Of a DNA stretch of 64,000 nucleotides, positions 16,777-25,465 are shown in pieces (the stretch's first letter is position 1; each line of letters opens with the position of its first letter). The stretch spans positions 1,302,001-1,366,000 of the forward strand of contig NZ_JAJEJT010000002.1 of the NCBI RefSeq assembly GCF_021390645.1. Direction: 5' to 3'. This DNA is from Paraburkholderia flagellata. GTDB lineage: Bacteria > Pseudomonadota > Gammaproteobacteria > Burkholderiales > Burkholderiaceae. The notes beneath the pieces were generated by a model. The model was given only the letters and a program-made list of their open reading frames with translations, made no database searches and was not told where the DNA came from. Position numbers and translations under genes: made by a program.

Positions 16777-18248
16777 CCTGCGGAGATGAGCGGCAGCGCG
16801 AAGCAGCATTCGAGCCCGCCGCCCGGCGCGGGCTGCGCCCAGATCGCGCCTTGGTGCCGCGTGACGATGTTCTTGCACAGCGAGAGGCCGATGCCGTTGC
16901 CGCCCGCCTTCGACGACGAAAAGCCGTCGAAGAGGCGGCCATGCGCATCGGCGGGCACGCCTGGGCCGTTGTCGATCACGCTCACGAGCGCCCTGCCGTC
17001 TTTCTCCTCGCAAGCGAGCGTGAGATCGCGCCGGTCCGCATCGACATCGGCCAGCGCGTCGATCGCGTTGAACGCGAGATTGAGCACGACCTGCCCGATC
17101 AGCACGCGCTCGCACATCACGGGTAGCGCAGCCTTGGGCTGCACGATATGCATCCGCACGCACGCGTCTTGCGCGCGCAGTTCGATGAAGTAAGCGACCT
17201 CGCTGAGAATGTCGCGCAGGTCCGAGCGCGTTTCGGTCGGCTCGCGCTTCACGATGTATTCGCGCACGCTCTTGATGATGAGCGCGGCGTGCTCCGCCTG
17301 GCGGTCGGCGCTGCGCAGCCCCCAGATCGCATCTTCCACGGGCCCCGCCTGTTCGAGCCGCCTGATGGCGCCTTCAATAAAATTGCGCACCGCAGCGAGC
17401 GGCTGGCTCAGTTCATGCGCAATCGCCGTGGCCATTTCTCCCATTGCGTTGTAACGCCCCGCGTATTCGAGCATGCGCGCCTCGGTGCGGCGTGCTTCTT
17501 CGATACTCACCTCGTCCGAGATGTCACGGAAGTGGATCAACAGACCGTCGAGATCGTCTTCGATCACGAGCCGCCGGCAGGTAATGCGCAGCCAGCACGC
17601 GCTGCCGTCGCGGCGCGTCATGCGATAGCGCTGCGGCTCGGACGGCCCCTGCAGCGGCGCGTCGTCGAGTTGCTCGGCAAGTCGCTCGCGGTTGCGCTCG
17701 CTGCAGTAATCGAACACGGAACCCGGCGCTTGTTCAGCGGCGAGGCCGAGCACGCGGCGCCCGGAGTCGCTGATGAAGTCGACCGTGCCGTCGAGCGTGA
17801 GCACCGCCACGCCTTCGCTCAGATCCTGCATGAATTCGCGCAGCCGCGTTTCGTGGCGCCGCAATGCCTGGCGCATCGCCTCTTCCGCACTGATGTCGCG
17901 AAACTGCACCATCACGACCGCGCGCTCCTTGAGCGGCACATAAGTCGCAATCGCTTCCGAAAGCATGTCCTGCCCGGTGCGCGAGCGATAGCACCATTCG
18001 TAGCCTTGCGGCCCTTCGGTGATCGAGCGGTCCATCGCCGCCACGGCAATTTCGCGCGCGTATTTCGGCGCGGGGCGCGTCATGTCGTGCGCCTTTAGCG
18101 GCAGCAATTCTTCGACAGAAAAACCGAGCGCGATGCAAGCCGCGCGATTGGCCCAGACGATCGCCTTCGTGCTGGCGTCGTGCAGCAGCACGCACAGGGT
18201 CAAGGCGTCGAGCAGGCGGCGGAAATCGTCTTCGGTGGGGTACGTCAT
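16773..18248 (-). CDS. Soluble PAS-PAS sensor histidine kinase of the iac region
   Basis: A 491-residue kinase with no membrane helix. PAS domains occupy about 5-135 and 140-260. The dimerisation helix carries AIAHELSQPLAAV (phospho-His), followed by an ATPase domain with NLAFNAIDAL, DNGPGVP and GGNGIGLSLC. The layout is FixL/TodS-like and suggests cytosolic sensing of an aromatic ligand. The start at ATG 18248 gives MTYPTEDDFRRLL. The FixJ-type response regulator that would pair with it lies 4.4 kb away on the same strand, with iacABIHE between. A two-component system responding to IAA has been reported for P. phytofirmans iac genes. Confidence 0.88.
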   Translation of the reverse strand: MTYPTEDDFRRLLDALTLCVLLHDASTKAIVWANRAACIALGFSVEELLPLKAHDMTRPAPKYAREIAVAAMDRSITEGPQGYEWCYRSRTGQDMLSEAIATYVPLKERAVVMVQFRDISAEEAMRQALRRHETRLREFMQDLSEGVAVLTLDGTVDFISDSGRRVLGLAAEQAPGSVFDYCSERNRERLAEQLDDAPLQGPSEPQRYRMTRRDGSACWLRITCRRLVIEDDLDGLLIHFRDISDEVSIEEARRTEARMLEYAGRYNAMGEMATAIAHELSQPLAAVRNFIEGAIRRLEQAGPVEDAIWGLRSADRQAEHAALIIKSVREYIVKREPTETRSDLRDILSEVAYFIELRAQDACVRMHIVQPKAALPVMCERVLIGQVVLNLAFNAIDALADVDADRRDLTLACEEKDGRALVSVIDNGPGVPADAHGRLFDGFSSSKAGGNGIGLSLCKNIVTRHQGAIWAQPAPGGGLECCFALPLISAG

Positions 18249-18322
18249 GATCGTGAACCGGATATGGCGGCACGCCCGCCTGGTGGTCCCCAAACGATAA
18301 CATCCGGGCGCGGAGCGGGGAA

Positions 18323-18411
18323 TCTGAAGATTTCTTTAGGCGCGCGGGGAACGCTACTTAAAAATGCGTGCGGCGTCCCAATTGATGACCCCTTTTTGCC
18401 TTTTTAGACTG
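18323..18411 (+). promoter_or_regulatory. Regulon-type promoter before iacA
   Basis: TCTGAAGATTTCTTTAG (18323-18339) matches the motif before the MFS gene in 14 of 17 positions. At the same offset as in the other three promoters lies TTAGACTG (18404-18411), a 5-of-8 match to GTACGCTG. This is the weakest of the four copies. It lies in the divergent gap between the sensor kinase gene and iacA. Confidence 0.5.
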
Positions 18412-18496
18412 AGTTCCAGACTGTGCGCACGCGTTCGCGCTGCGCCCGATACACATGGCCTTCAACCTTGCGGCTCAGGAACTCAGGAGAAACACC

Positions 18497-19693
18497 ATGG
18501 CATTAGTTGCGACCGCCGTCGCCTCCCATAGCGACATCAATGCAGAGGCCTGCGCCACGCAGTCGGGCGGCCGCCTCTCGCTCGACGAGGTCATCGACGT
18601 CGTGGCCGCGCGCCGCGACGAATTCGACCGGCTTTCGCACGTCCCGCGCGACGTCATCGATCTCTTCAAGCGCGCAGGCATCTATCGCGCGGGCACGCCC
18701 AAGCGCTTTGGCGGCGACGCGCGCGCGCCAGGCGAATTTCTGGAGATGATCGAACGGATTGCTGTCGCCGACGGCTCCGCGGCATGGGTTGCGAGCTTCG
18801 GCTCGGCCAATGTCTACCTCGCCGCCCTGCCGCTCGAAACGCAGGCGCAAATCTACGCGAGCGGCCCCGACCAGGCCTTCGCGGGCGGCCTCTTTCCCGT
18901 GCAGAACGTACAGGCGGTCGAAGGCGGCTGGCGCGTGAACGGTACGTGGAAGTTCGCGAGCGGCTGCAAGGGCGCGGACTGGCTCGGCGTGGGCATCAGC
19001 ACCGGCAACGGCGCGGGCAACGCCCCGAACAAGCCGCGCACGGCCGTGTTCCGCCCCGAGCAGGTTGAGATCATCGATAACTGGAACGTGGTCGGCATGC
19101 AGGGCACCGGCAGCCACGACCTGCGCGTGACCGACCAGATCGTCACCGACGACTGGACCTTCGTGCGCGGCGGGACGCCTTGCGTGGACGAGCCGCTCTA
19201 TCGCTATCCGACCGTCGCTTACGCGGCCCAGGTGCTCGCGGTCGTCAACCTCGGTCTCGCGCGCGCGGCGCTCGACGTGGCGAACCATATGTCCGGCGGC
19301 CGCCGCACGACGACCGGCGCGCCGCAACTCGCGGACCGCGCTTACTACCGCATCGAGCTTGCGAAGGCCGAGGCACAACTGCGCTCGGCGCGCGCGTTCT
19401 TCTACGAGTCGACCGACAGCGTCTGGCAATCCATTCTCGCCGGCAACCCCGTGACGCCCGAGCAGGTCAGCCTGCTGCGCCTCACCGCAACGCACATCGC
19501 GCGCGAAGGCGCCGACGTGGTGAATCGCGCATACCGTCTTGGCGGCACGATGGCGATCTACAAGACGCACCCGTTGCAGCGTTTGCTGCGCGACGCAATG
19601 GTCGTGACGCAGCACGCGTTCCTCGGCGAAGGCAATTTCGACGGCGCGGGCGCCGTGTTCGTCGGCGTGCCGCCGATTCCGGGCTATCTGTAA
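18497..19693 (+). CDS. iacA: IacA, flavin-dependent monooxygenase of the acyl-CoA dehydrogenase fold
   Basis: A 398-residue protein of the acyl-CoA dehydrogenase/HpaH-like group D flavin monooxygenases, which use reduced flavin supplied by a reductase (here IacG). It catalyses the first oxygenation of indole-3-acetate. Seen: an N-terminal helical domain, a central beta domain with WRVNGTWKFASGCKGADW and a C-terminal four-helix region (EGADVVNRAYRLGGTMAIY...RDAMVVTQHAFL). The start at ATG 18497 follows AGGAGA. It opens the run iacA-iacB-iacI-iacH-iacE, all on one strand with gaps of 34, 4, 21 and 22 nt. Confidence 0.92.
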   Translation: MALVATAVASHSDINAEACATQSGGRLSLDEVIDVVAARRDEFDRLSHVPRDVIDLFKRAGIYRAGTPKRFGGDARAPGEFLEMIERIAVADGSAAWVASFGSANVYLAALPLETQAQIYASGPDQAFAGGLFPVQNVQAVEGGWRVNGTWKFASGCKGADWLGVGISTGNGAGNAPNKPRTAVFRPEQVEIIDNWNVVGMQGTGSHDLRVTDQIVTDDWTFVRGGTPCVDEPLYRYPTVAYAAQVLAVVNLGLARAALDVANHMSGGRRTTTGAPQLADRAYYRIELAKAEAQLRSARAFFYESTDSVWQSILAGNPVTPEQVSLLRLTATHIAREGADVVNRAYRLGGTMAIYKTHPLQRLLRDAMVVTQHAFLGEGNFDGAGAVFVGVPPIPGYL

Positions 19694-19727
19694 CCGTATC
19701 TATCACATATCACAAGGAATCGATCAA

Positions 19728-20114
19728 ATGTCCGAAACTTCCAGCCCCCTTCCGCTGCGCGTCCTGTTCTGCTGCGGCGTGACGCAAAACTTCTTCGACC
19801 TGCCGCGCGAGAAGATCGGCGAAGTCTGGCAGGCGTACGGCAAGATGCTCGCCGCAGTCGAAGCGATGGAAGGCGTCAAGGTGCTCGGCATCATGGACGA
19901 CGACCGCCTCGTGGTCGGCCAGGCCGGCGGCGCTCCGTGGACCTTCTACATCATGGCCGACGTTGCCGACTTCGATACGGCCGTGGCCGTTTGCAATCTT
20001 TATCGCACGACGCCGGTGGGCGAGTACAACCTGTGGCGCTACGGCAAGATCGAGGCGCGCGTGGGGCGTGCGCTCGCCGTGCCGCCCGCAGTGCCGCCCG
20101 CCGCGACCGCTTGA
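19728..20114 (+). CDS. iacB: IacB-like protein
   Basis: A 128-residue protein (LPLRVLFCCGVTQNFFDLP...GAPWTFYIMADVADFDTAV) matching the small conserved iacB product of IAA-catabolic clusters. Its biochemical role is not established. The compact alpha/beta pattern, with a PWTFYI strand, resembles ferredoxin-like dimeric proteins, which is only an impression. AAGGA lies ahead of ATG 19728. The C-terminus is Pro/Ala-rich. Confidence 0.82.
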   Translation: MSETSSPLPLRVLFCCGVTQNFFDLPREKIGEVWQAYGKMLAAVEAMEGVKVLGIMDDDRLVVGQAGGAPWTFYIMADVADFDTAVAVCNLYRTTPVGEYNLWRYGKIEARVGRALAVPPAVPPAATA

Positions 20115-20118
20115 TCCC

Positions 20119-20643
20119 ATGGCGACGACCACTGACGCCGCACGCACGATTGCGGCGCTGGAAGCGCGCCTTGCCGCACTCGAAGGCGCTAGCGCCGCAC
20201 GAAAAACCATGGCGCGCTACATGGCGCTGTGCGACGTGCCGAGCGGCGCGCTCGACGGCGAATCGCTCGCCAGCCTTTTCACGGCCGATGCGGTGTGGGA
20301 AGGCATCGGCCCGCAATATACGAGCAAGTTCGGCCGTATCGAAGGCCGCGAGGCCATCGTTGCGATGCTCGCGCGCTATCTGCCGCCGGCGCCGCACTTC
20401 GCGACCAACGTGCACTTTCTCACGTCCGAGAGCATCGAAATGGTGACGCCCGCGCGCGCGTCGGGACGCTGGATCATGCTGCAGGCTTCGGGCTACGTGG
20501 ACGAGCGCGCGGAGTTGATCGGCGCGCGGCTCGAAGTGGACTTCGTGCCTGCGCCCGATGCTGCTACGTGGCTCATCGCGCACTTTCGCACCGAGCGGCT
20601 TTTCGACGCGCCATGGCGCGTGTCGCCGCGTCCGGCTGCCTGA
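20119..20643 (+). CDS. iacI: IacI, SnoaL/NTF2-like protein
   Basis: A 174-residue protein with an N-terminal coiled-coil-like helix (IAALEARLAALEGASAARKT) and an NTF2/SnoaL-type domain (LASLFTADAVWEGIG ... ILQASGYVDER-type strands). The ATG at 20119 starts 4 nt after the iacB stop. The upstream in-frame extension overlaps iacB and is rejected. In IAA clusters the equivalent gene sits beside iacB and is thought to act near the dioxindole step, without firm chemistry. Confidence 0.82.
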   Translation: MATTTDAARTIAALEARLAALEGASAARKTMARYMALCDVPSGALDGESLASLFTADAVWEGIGPQYTSKFGRIEGREAIVAMLARYLPPAPHFATNVHFLTSESIEMVTPARASGRWIMLQASGYVDERAELIGARLEVDFVPAPDAATWLIAHFRTERLFDAPWRVSPRPAA

Positions 20644-20664
20644 CCCCAAAAGGAAATCGAATCG

Positions 20665-21789
20665 ATGAGCGCATTGATCAGTGCCTTCACTCGTGGAGGC
20701 GACGGACCCACCATCGTCATCAAGGACACCATCGACATTGCGGGCATGCGCACGACGGGCGCGAGCCGCGCGCTCGCAGAAACCGCGCATGCGCAAAAGC
20801 ATGCGGACGTGGTGCAGTTGCTGCTCGACGCGAAGTGGAAAATCGTCGGCAAGGCCAACATGCACGAACTGGCGTTCGGCATGACGGGCATAAACGATTA
20901 CACGGGCACGCCCGTCAATCCGCAAGACGCGACGCGCATTCCGGGCGGCTCGTCGAGCGGCTCTGCGAGCGCGGTCGGCCAGGGAATCGCGGAAGCTGCG
21001 CTCGGCACCGACACGGGCGGCTCGATTCGCGGCCCCGCCGCATGTTGCGGCGTAATCGGCCTCAAGCCCACGTTTGCGCGCGTTTCGCGGCGCGGCGTCG
21101 CGCCCGCCGAATCGACGCTCGATTGCGTGGGCCCGTTTGCCCGCGACATGCGCATGATCGTCGAGACGATGGGCGTCATCGCGCCCGCATTCGACAAGGC
21201 AGCCGCGAGCAAGAAAGTCACCGCGTGCAGGATCGGCATTGCGCAAGTCGATGCGCGAGCGGACCTGCTTGCCGCCGTCACGCGTGCGCCGCAGCGTGCG
21301 GGGTTTTCGTCACAGGCCATCGAGCTTGCGGGCCTCGCCGACGCCTTCCACGCGGGCCTTGCGCTCATCAACGTGGAAACGTGGGCGGCGTTCGGCCATC
21401 TCGTGGATAGCGGCAAGCTCGGTGCGGATCTCGAAACGCGCCTGCGCGCCGCTTCGTCCACTACGTCCGACCAGGTGAGCGCGGCGGAACGCGTGCGCCG
21501 CAGCTTTACCGATTCCGTGGATCGCGCGCTAGACAGCGTCGATGTGATCGTGATGCCGACGCTTCCCGCCCTGCCCATCACGATTGACGATGCGCGGCGC
21601 GGCGTGTCGGTGATCGCGATGTCCTCGCTGATCCGCCCGTTCAATCTCAGCGGTCATCCGGCGCTGAGTCTGCCGCTGCCCATTGAAGGCTCGCCGCTGA
21701 AGGCCGGGCTGCAGATCATTGGACGCCATGGCGCCGACGAACAGGTTTGCGCCGTTGCTGCAGCGTTCGAAGCAGCGCTCGCCAGCTGA
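20665..21789 (+). CDS. iacH: IacH, amidase-signature hydrolase
   Basis: A 374-residue amidase-signature enzyme. The catalytic triad is visible: Lys20 (VIKDTID), cis-Ser96 in PGGSSSGS and nucleophile Ser120 in TDTGGSIRGPA, with the expected 24-residue spacing between the serines. In the pathway it opens the lactam ring of the oxidised indole-acetate (dioxindole stage), setting up IacCD. The ATG at 20665 has AAAGGAAA upstream. At 374 residues it is shorter than many family members, which have about 450-500. Confidence 0.9.
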   Translation: MSALISAFTRGGDGPTIVIKDTIDIAGMRTTGASRALAETAHAQKHADVVQLLLDAKWKIVGKANMHELAFGMTGINDYTGTPVNPQDATRIPGGSSSGSASAVGQGIAEAALGTDTGGSIRGPAACCGVIGLKPTFARVSRRGVAPAESTLDCVGPFARDMRMIVETMGVIAPAFDKAAASKKVTACRIGIAQVDARADLLAAVTRAPQRAGFSSQAIELAGLADAFHAGLALINVETWAAFGHLVDSGKLGADLETRLRAASSTTSDQVSAAERVRRSFTDSVDRALDSVDVIVMPTLPALPITIDDARRGVSVIAMSSLIRPFNLSGHPALSLPLPIEGSPLKAGLQIIGRHGADEQVCAVAAAFEAALAS

Positions 21790-21811
21790 AATTTTCAAGG
21801 AATAGAAACCC

Positions 21812-22555
21812 ATGTCCAGCAGAGTCATCCTCGTTACCGGCGCGGCGCGCGGCCTCGGCGCCGTGATTGCCGCGCGCTTTCATGCGGCGGGCTACCGCGT
21901 CGTCCTCGGCGACGTAGCATTCGATGCCGCCGCTGCCACCGCGCGCGCCTTGAGCGCCGATGAATCGAGCGCATTTGCGTTGAAGCTAGACGTCACGCGC
22001 AAAGAAGATTTCGTGAGCGCGCGCGATGCGATCGTCGCGCGCTGGGGCCGTATCGATGCGCTCGTGAACAATGCGGGTGCATCGAAGGTCGTGCCTGTCA
22101 TGGAGATCACGGCCGAACAGTTCGATCAGGTCATCGACGTCAATCTGCGCAGCGTGCTGTTCGGCTGCCAGGTGTTCGGACAGCACTTCGCGAATCATGG
22201 CGAAGGACGCATTGTGAATATTGCTTCGCTGGCCGGCCAGAATGGCGGCTCGGCAACGGGCGCGCACTATGCGGCGGCCAAGGGCGGCGCCATTACGCTC
22301 ACCAAAGTGTTCGCGCGTGACCTCGCCGCCTCTGGCGTGACCGTGAATGCCATTTCGCCGGGGCCGCTCGATTTGCCTATCGTGCACGAGAGCGTGCCCG
22401 CGGACAAACTCGACAAAGTGATTGCGAGCATTCCCGTGGGGCGCCTGGGCGCCGCCGACTACGTCGCCGACGCCGCAGTGCTGCTCGCCTCGGGCAACGC
22501 GTACTTCGCCAACGGCGCATGTTGGGACATCAACGGCGGTCTTTATATGCGCTAA
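21812..22555 (+). CDS. iacE: IacE, short-chain dehydrogenase/reductase
   Basis: A 247-residue classical SDR. It has the cofactor motif TGAARGLG near the N-terminus, an NNAG strand, and an active-site Ser before YAAAK. An Asp after the second strand (LGDVAFD) suggests NAD preference. In the iac pathway it acts on an early oxidised indole-acetate intermediate. It is the last gene of the iacABIHE run and ends 46 nt from the convergent response regulator gene. Confidence 0.9.
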   Translation: MSSRVILVTGAARGLGAVIAARFHAAGYRVVLGDVAFDAAAATARALSADESSAFALKLDVTRKEDFVSARDAIVARWGRIDALVNNAGASKVVPVMEITAEQFDQVIDVNLRSVLFGCQVFGQHFANHGEGRIVNIASLAGQNGGSATGAHYAAAKGGAITLTKVFARDLAASGVTVNAISPGPLDLPIVHESVPADKLDKVIASIPVGRLGAADYVADAAVLLASGNAYFANGACWDINGGLYMR

Positions 22556-22601
22556 CCCGTGCGCTGATTCATGCGCCAGAACGCGCAACGCACACGCCGC
22601 C

Positions 22602-23237
22602 TCACGACGTGTGCGTCTGCGCGTTCTGGTCCCATACCGCCATCACATCGCGCACGAGCGTCGCGATCGACGCGGCACCGAGTTTGTCCTTGATGCTCGC
22701 GCGATGCACGTCGACCGTCTTCACGCTGATGTCGAGTTCCGACGCGATGCGCTTGCTGCCCTTGCCGTCGATCACACCGCGCAGCACTTCCCGCTCGCGC
22801 CCCGTGAGAGATTCGAGGCGTTTGCGCAGATCACGCCGTTTCTGGTCGGCGGCATGACGCTGCGTGGCAAGCTTCATTGCGCGTTGCACGCGATCGAGCA
22901 TTTGCTGCGAGTTATACGGCTTTTCCACGAAATCAATCGCGCCGTTTTGCAGTGCGCGCACGGACATCGGTATGTCACCGTGTCCACTCACGAAAATGAT
23001 AGGTAACGTCGCACCGCGCCGGTTCAACTCCGCCTGCACATCGAAACCGCTGGTTTCTGGCATGCGCACGTCGAGCACCAGACATGCAGGAACTTCCGGA
23101 TCGAATGCACGCAGAAAATCGGCTGCGTTGGCGAATCCTTCCGATTTCACGCCAACCGATTCCAGCAGCCACGCGAGCGAGGTGCGCATGCCGTTGTCGT
23201 CGTCGACGATATAAATGACCGGAGCAGGTAAAGTCAT
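22602..23237 (-). CDS. FixJ-family two-component response regulator of the iac region
   Basis: A 211-residue protein. The receiver domain has the acidic pocket IVDDDNG, phospho-acceptor Asp in LVLDVRMP and Lys in FVEKPY. The C-terminal LuxR-type HTH is LTGREREVLRGVIDGKGSKRIA...SVKTVDVHRASIKDKL. It is divergent from iacG and separated from its probable kinase by the iacABIHE operon. It is the natural candidate to bind the 17-nt motif found before four transcription units here (inferred). Confidence 0.92.
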   Translation of the reverse strand: MTLPAPVIYIVDDDNGMRTSLAWLLESVGVKSEGFANAADFLRAFDPEVPACLVLDVRMPETSGFDVQAELNRRGATLPIIFVSGHGDIPMSVRALQNGAIDFVEKPYNSQQMLDRVQRAMKLATQRHAADQKRRDLRKRLESLTGREREVLRGVIDGKGSKRIASELDISVKTVDVHRASIKDKLGAASIATLVRDVMAVWDQNAQTHTS

Positions 23238-23419
23238 CTGCTCTCTCCGCTATTGTTCGTTGCGAAGCGCTGCGAGACGTGCCCTGTGCCGTCCCATTTC
23301 ATTTGCGCGCTTGCGCAGTTGCATGACCCATCATAACCAGCCAATAAAGCCCTGAAAATGCGCATTACCCCGTAATTTCCCCACGCATTTTCAAAGCGCA
23401 CATACCGGTTTCGGCGATA

Positions 23420-23508
23420 CCTGGTGAAATCTTTAGTAGGCTCGGGAGCGACGCCATCACGCAGGCCAATCGCGACAGTATTTTTCGCGCGGTGCTTGCC
23501 GTACGCTG
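23420..23508 (+). promoter_or_regulatory. Regulon-type promoter before iacG
   Basis: CCTGGTGAAATCTTTAG (23420-23436) with GTACGCTG at 23501-23508, the second element starting 65 nt after the last base of the first, as before the MFS and AraC genes. A TTTTT run (23481-23485) lies 16 nt before the second element, as at the AraC-gene promoter. It is in the 336-nt gap shared with the divergent response regulator gene. Confidence 0.6.
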
Positions 23509-23573
23509 TGAATTACAGACTCGAATCACAGGCTCGAATCACAAGATCAGCAATTGCACGGAAAACACCCATC

Positions 23574-24104
23574 ATGTCCGACACATCCAGCACGCTCCCG
23601 ACGAATGACACCCGCAAGGATTTCCGCCAGGCGATGGCGCATTTGTCCGCCGCCGTCAACGTGATCACCACGGCCGGTCCTTTCGGCCGCTGCGGCATTA
23701 CCGCGAGCGCCGTGTGCTCCGTCACGGACGCGCCGCCTACGCTGCTCGTCTGCCTGAACCGTTCGAGCGCGATGCACGCCGCCTTCGCAGGCAACGGCCG
23801 CGTATGCGTGAATGTGCTGCCCGGCGAGCACGAGCTGCTGGCGAAACACTTCGCGGGTCTCACGCAACTGCCGATGGACGAGCGCTTTAGCCTGCCGTTC
23901 TGGGATGAAGGCGAGCATGGCGTGCCCGTGTTGCGCGATGCGCTCGCGAGCCTGCAAGGCGAGATCGTCGAACTCAAGGACGTCGGCTCTCATTCGGTCA
24001 TGTTCGTGAAGGCGACCCATATTCGCGTGCGCAGCGACGGCGACGGTCTCGTCTACTTCGACCGCAATTTCCACCGCCTGGTTCGCCCGTGCGCCGCGGC
24101 GTAG
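23574..24104 (+). CDS. iacG: IacG, flavin reductase
   Basis: A 176-residue flavin reductase of the HpaC/FMN-binding split-barrel family (DFRQAMAHLSAAVNVITTAG, GITASAVCSVTDAPPTLLVCLN, GDGLVYFDRNFHRL). It supplies reduced flavin to IacA. The ATG at 23574 (MSDTSSTLP) is chosen; the ribosome-binding site is weak (CGGAAA). It is monocistronic between two copies of the shared promoter motif, its own upstream and the AraC-gene copy 8 nt past its stop. Confidence 0.9.
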   Translation: MSDTSSTLPTNDTRKDFRQAMAHLSAAVNVITTAGPFGRCGITASAVCSVTDAPPTLLVCLNRSSAMHAAFAGNGRVCVNVLPGEHELLAKHFAGLTQLPMDERFSLPFWDEGEHGVPVLRDALASLQGEIVELKDVGSHSVMFVKATHIRVRSDGDGLVYFDRNFHRLVRPCAAA

Positions 24105-24111
24105 ATCGCAC

Positions 24112-24200
24112 CCTGGTAAAACCTTTAGATCGGTGAGGAAACCCACCAGGCGCCCTGCCGCACGCACGCATTTTTTTCTCGCGCGGCGGCGGGTACGCTG
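24112..24200 (+). promoter_or_regulatory. Regulon-type promoter before the AraC gene
   Basis: CCTGGTAAAACCTTTAG (24112-24128) with GTACGCTG at 24193-24200, again starting 65 nt after the last base of the motif. A T-run (24171-24177) sits 16 nt before the second element. It immediately follows iacG and points towards the AraC gene. Confidence 0.6.
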
Positions 24201-24496
24201 CTTTCATATCACTAGCCAACCCACGCCGCCTCACGAAGAAGGTGCGAGCGCATACATCAGACAAAACGATCGGCGAGCACAGGATCAATCACGGCGCGCC
24301 ACGACACAGCCGATGCGGCGAAAGGAGACAAGTCAACCAAAGCAAGCCAGGGGCATCCCGGAGAGGGCCATCCCGGACTTGCGAGAAAGCATTCTGCCCG
24401 TCATCCTCACACCGGAATTAACCGACCAGGCGGTCAGTGAATGGTGACCAGGATGGCCGCCACCCCGATCGGTACCGCGTTTTATTCGCAATCAGC
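24201..24496 (+). other. Long leader before the AraC gene with a possible 44-codon upstream ORF
   Basis: If transcription starts near the GTACGCTG element, the AraC mRNA has a leader of nearly 290 nt. Inside it an ATG at 24313 opens 44 codons ending at TGA 24447 (...LTPELTDQAVSEW), 49 nt before the AraC ATG and in another frame. No recognised riboswitch fold or ribosome-binding site for this small frame was found, so a leader peptide is only possible. Confidence 0.25.
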
Positions 24497-25435
24497 ATGC
24501 AGCTCGAGAATCACACCTTTACCGACGCCGGCGAACACGCGGCGCTGCTTTCCGGCTGGGAACAGCAATACTTCCAGCTCGATTGTGGACAATTCCACGG
24601 TCGCCTCCAGCAAATCGGCAGCGACGGCATACACGTGTTCTACGAGTCCGTGAACCGCCGTATCGTGCAGCAGGGCAGCACGCCCAGCGACATGCTCGTG
24701 TTCGGCATCGTGCTCGACGCAAGTTCTCCGGTGACTTTCGCGGACCGCGCCGTTACCGCCGATTCCCTGATCTGCGCGCGGGCGAACCGCGAGTTCGTGC
24801 TGCATTTCCCGGGCGAGACCGCCATACTCGGCATTGGTGTGAAGGTGCCATTCCTGAGCGAGCGCCCGGAGTTGGCCGCACGCCTCGAAAGCCGCTTTTT
24901 CACCAAGACTTCCGTCATTCCGCTCGAACCCGGCGTGCGAGAGCAGTTCATCGCGTTGTGGCGTTACGTAACCGACGAGGCATTTGCGTTGAACGCGTTC
25001 GCCGAGTCGGAACTGGCCCAACGCACCGTGACCGCGCAGATCTTCGAGATGCTCGATGCCGTGGTCGAGAGCGGCACTCAGGACGATAAAGCCGATATCA
25101 CGTGGATGTCGCATAGCGACGTGGTCGCACGCGCGCACGAGATGATCATTGCGCGCCCGCTGGAACCCGTGACGGTGCACGAGCTTTGCGAATCGCTGCG
25201 TATCAGCCGCCGCACGGTGCAGACGAGCTTTCGCCTCGTGACGGGCAAATCGCCCGTGGAATATATGCGCGCGATACGCCTGAACTACGTGCGCCAGTTG
25301 CTTCGCAAAGCGCCGTCGGCCGAGCTCACCGTGCGCGACGCGGCGCAGCGCTGGGGCTTTTTCCATTCGGGTCATTTCACGCAGGACTATCGCGAGCTTT
25401 TCGACGCCATGCCTTCGGACAATCGTCCGAAATAA
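24497..25435 (+). CDS. AraC-family transcriptional regulator (EutR-like)
   Basis: A 312-residue regulator. The N-terminal ligand domain starts MQLENHTFTDAGEHAALLSGW, the pattern of AraC proteins that govern amine and alcohol oxidation genes. The C-terminal HTH pair is TVHELCESLRISRRTVQTSFR and AQRWGFFHSGHFTQDYRELF. A GTG at 24437 would extend it by 20 residues, but the family N-terminus supports ATG 24497. It is driven by a copy of the iac regulon promoter motif and converges on the amine/aldehyde gene run. I infer that it links IAA sensing to control of the amine genes. Confidence 0.88.
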   Translation: MQLENHTFTDAGEHAALLSGWEQQYFQLDCGQFHGRLQQIGSDGIHVFYESVNRRIVQQGSTPSDMLVFGIVLDASSPVTFADRAVTADSLICARANREFVLHFPGETAILGIGVKVPFLSERPELAARLESRFFTKTSVIPLEPGVREQFIALWRYVTDEAFALNAFAESELAQRTVTAQIFEMLDAVVESGTQDDKADITWMSHSDVVARAHEMIIARPLEPVTVHELCESLRISRRTVQTSFRLVTGKSPVEYMRAIRLNYVRQLLRKAPSAELTVRDAAQRWGFFHSGHFTQDYRELFDAMPSDNRPK

Positions 25436-25465
25436 CGTGCGCCGGAGCACGCCCCGGCGCTGCCC

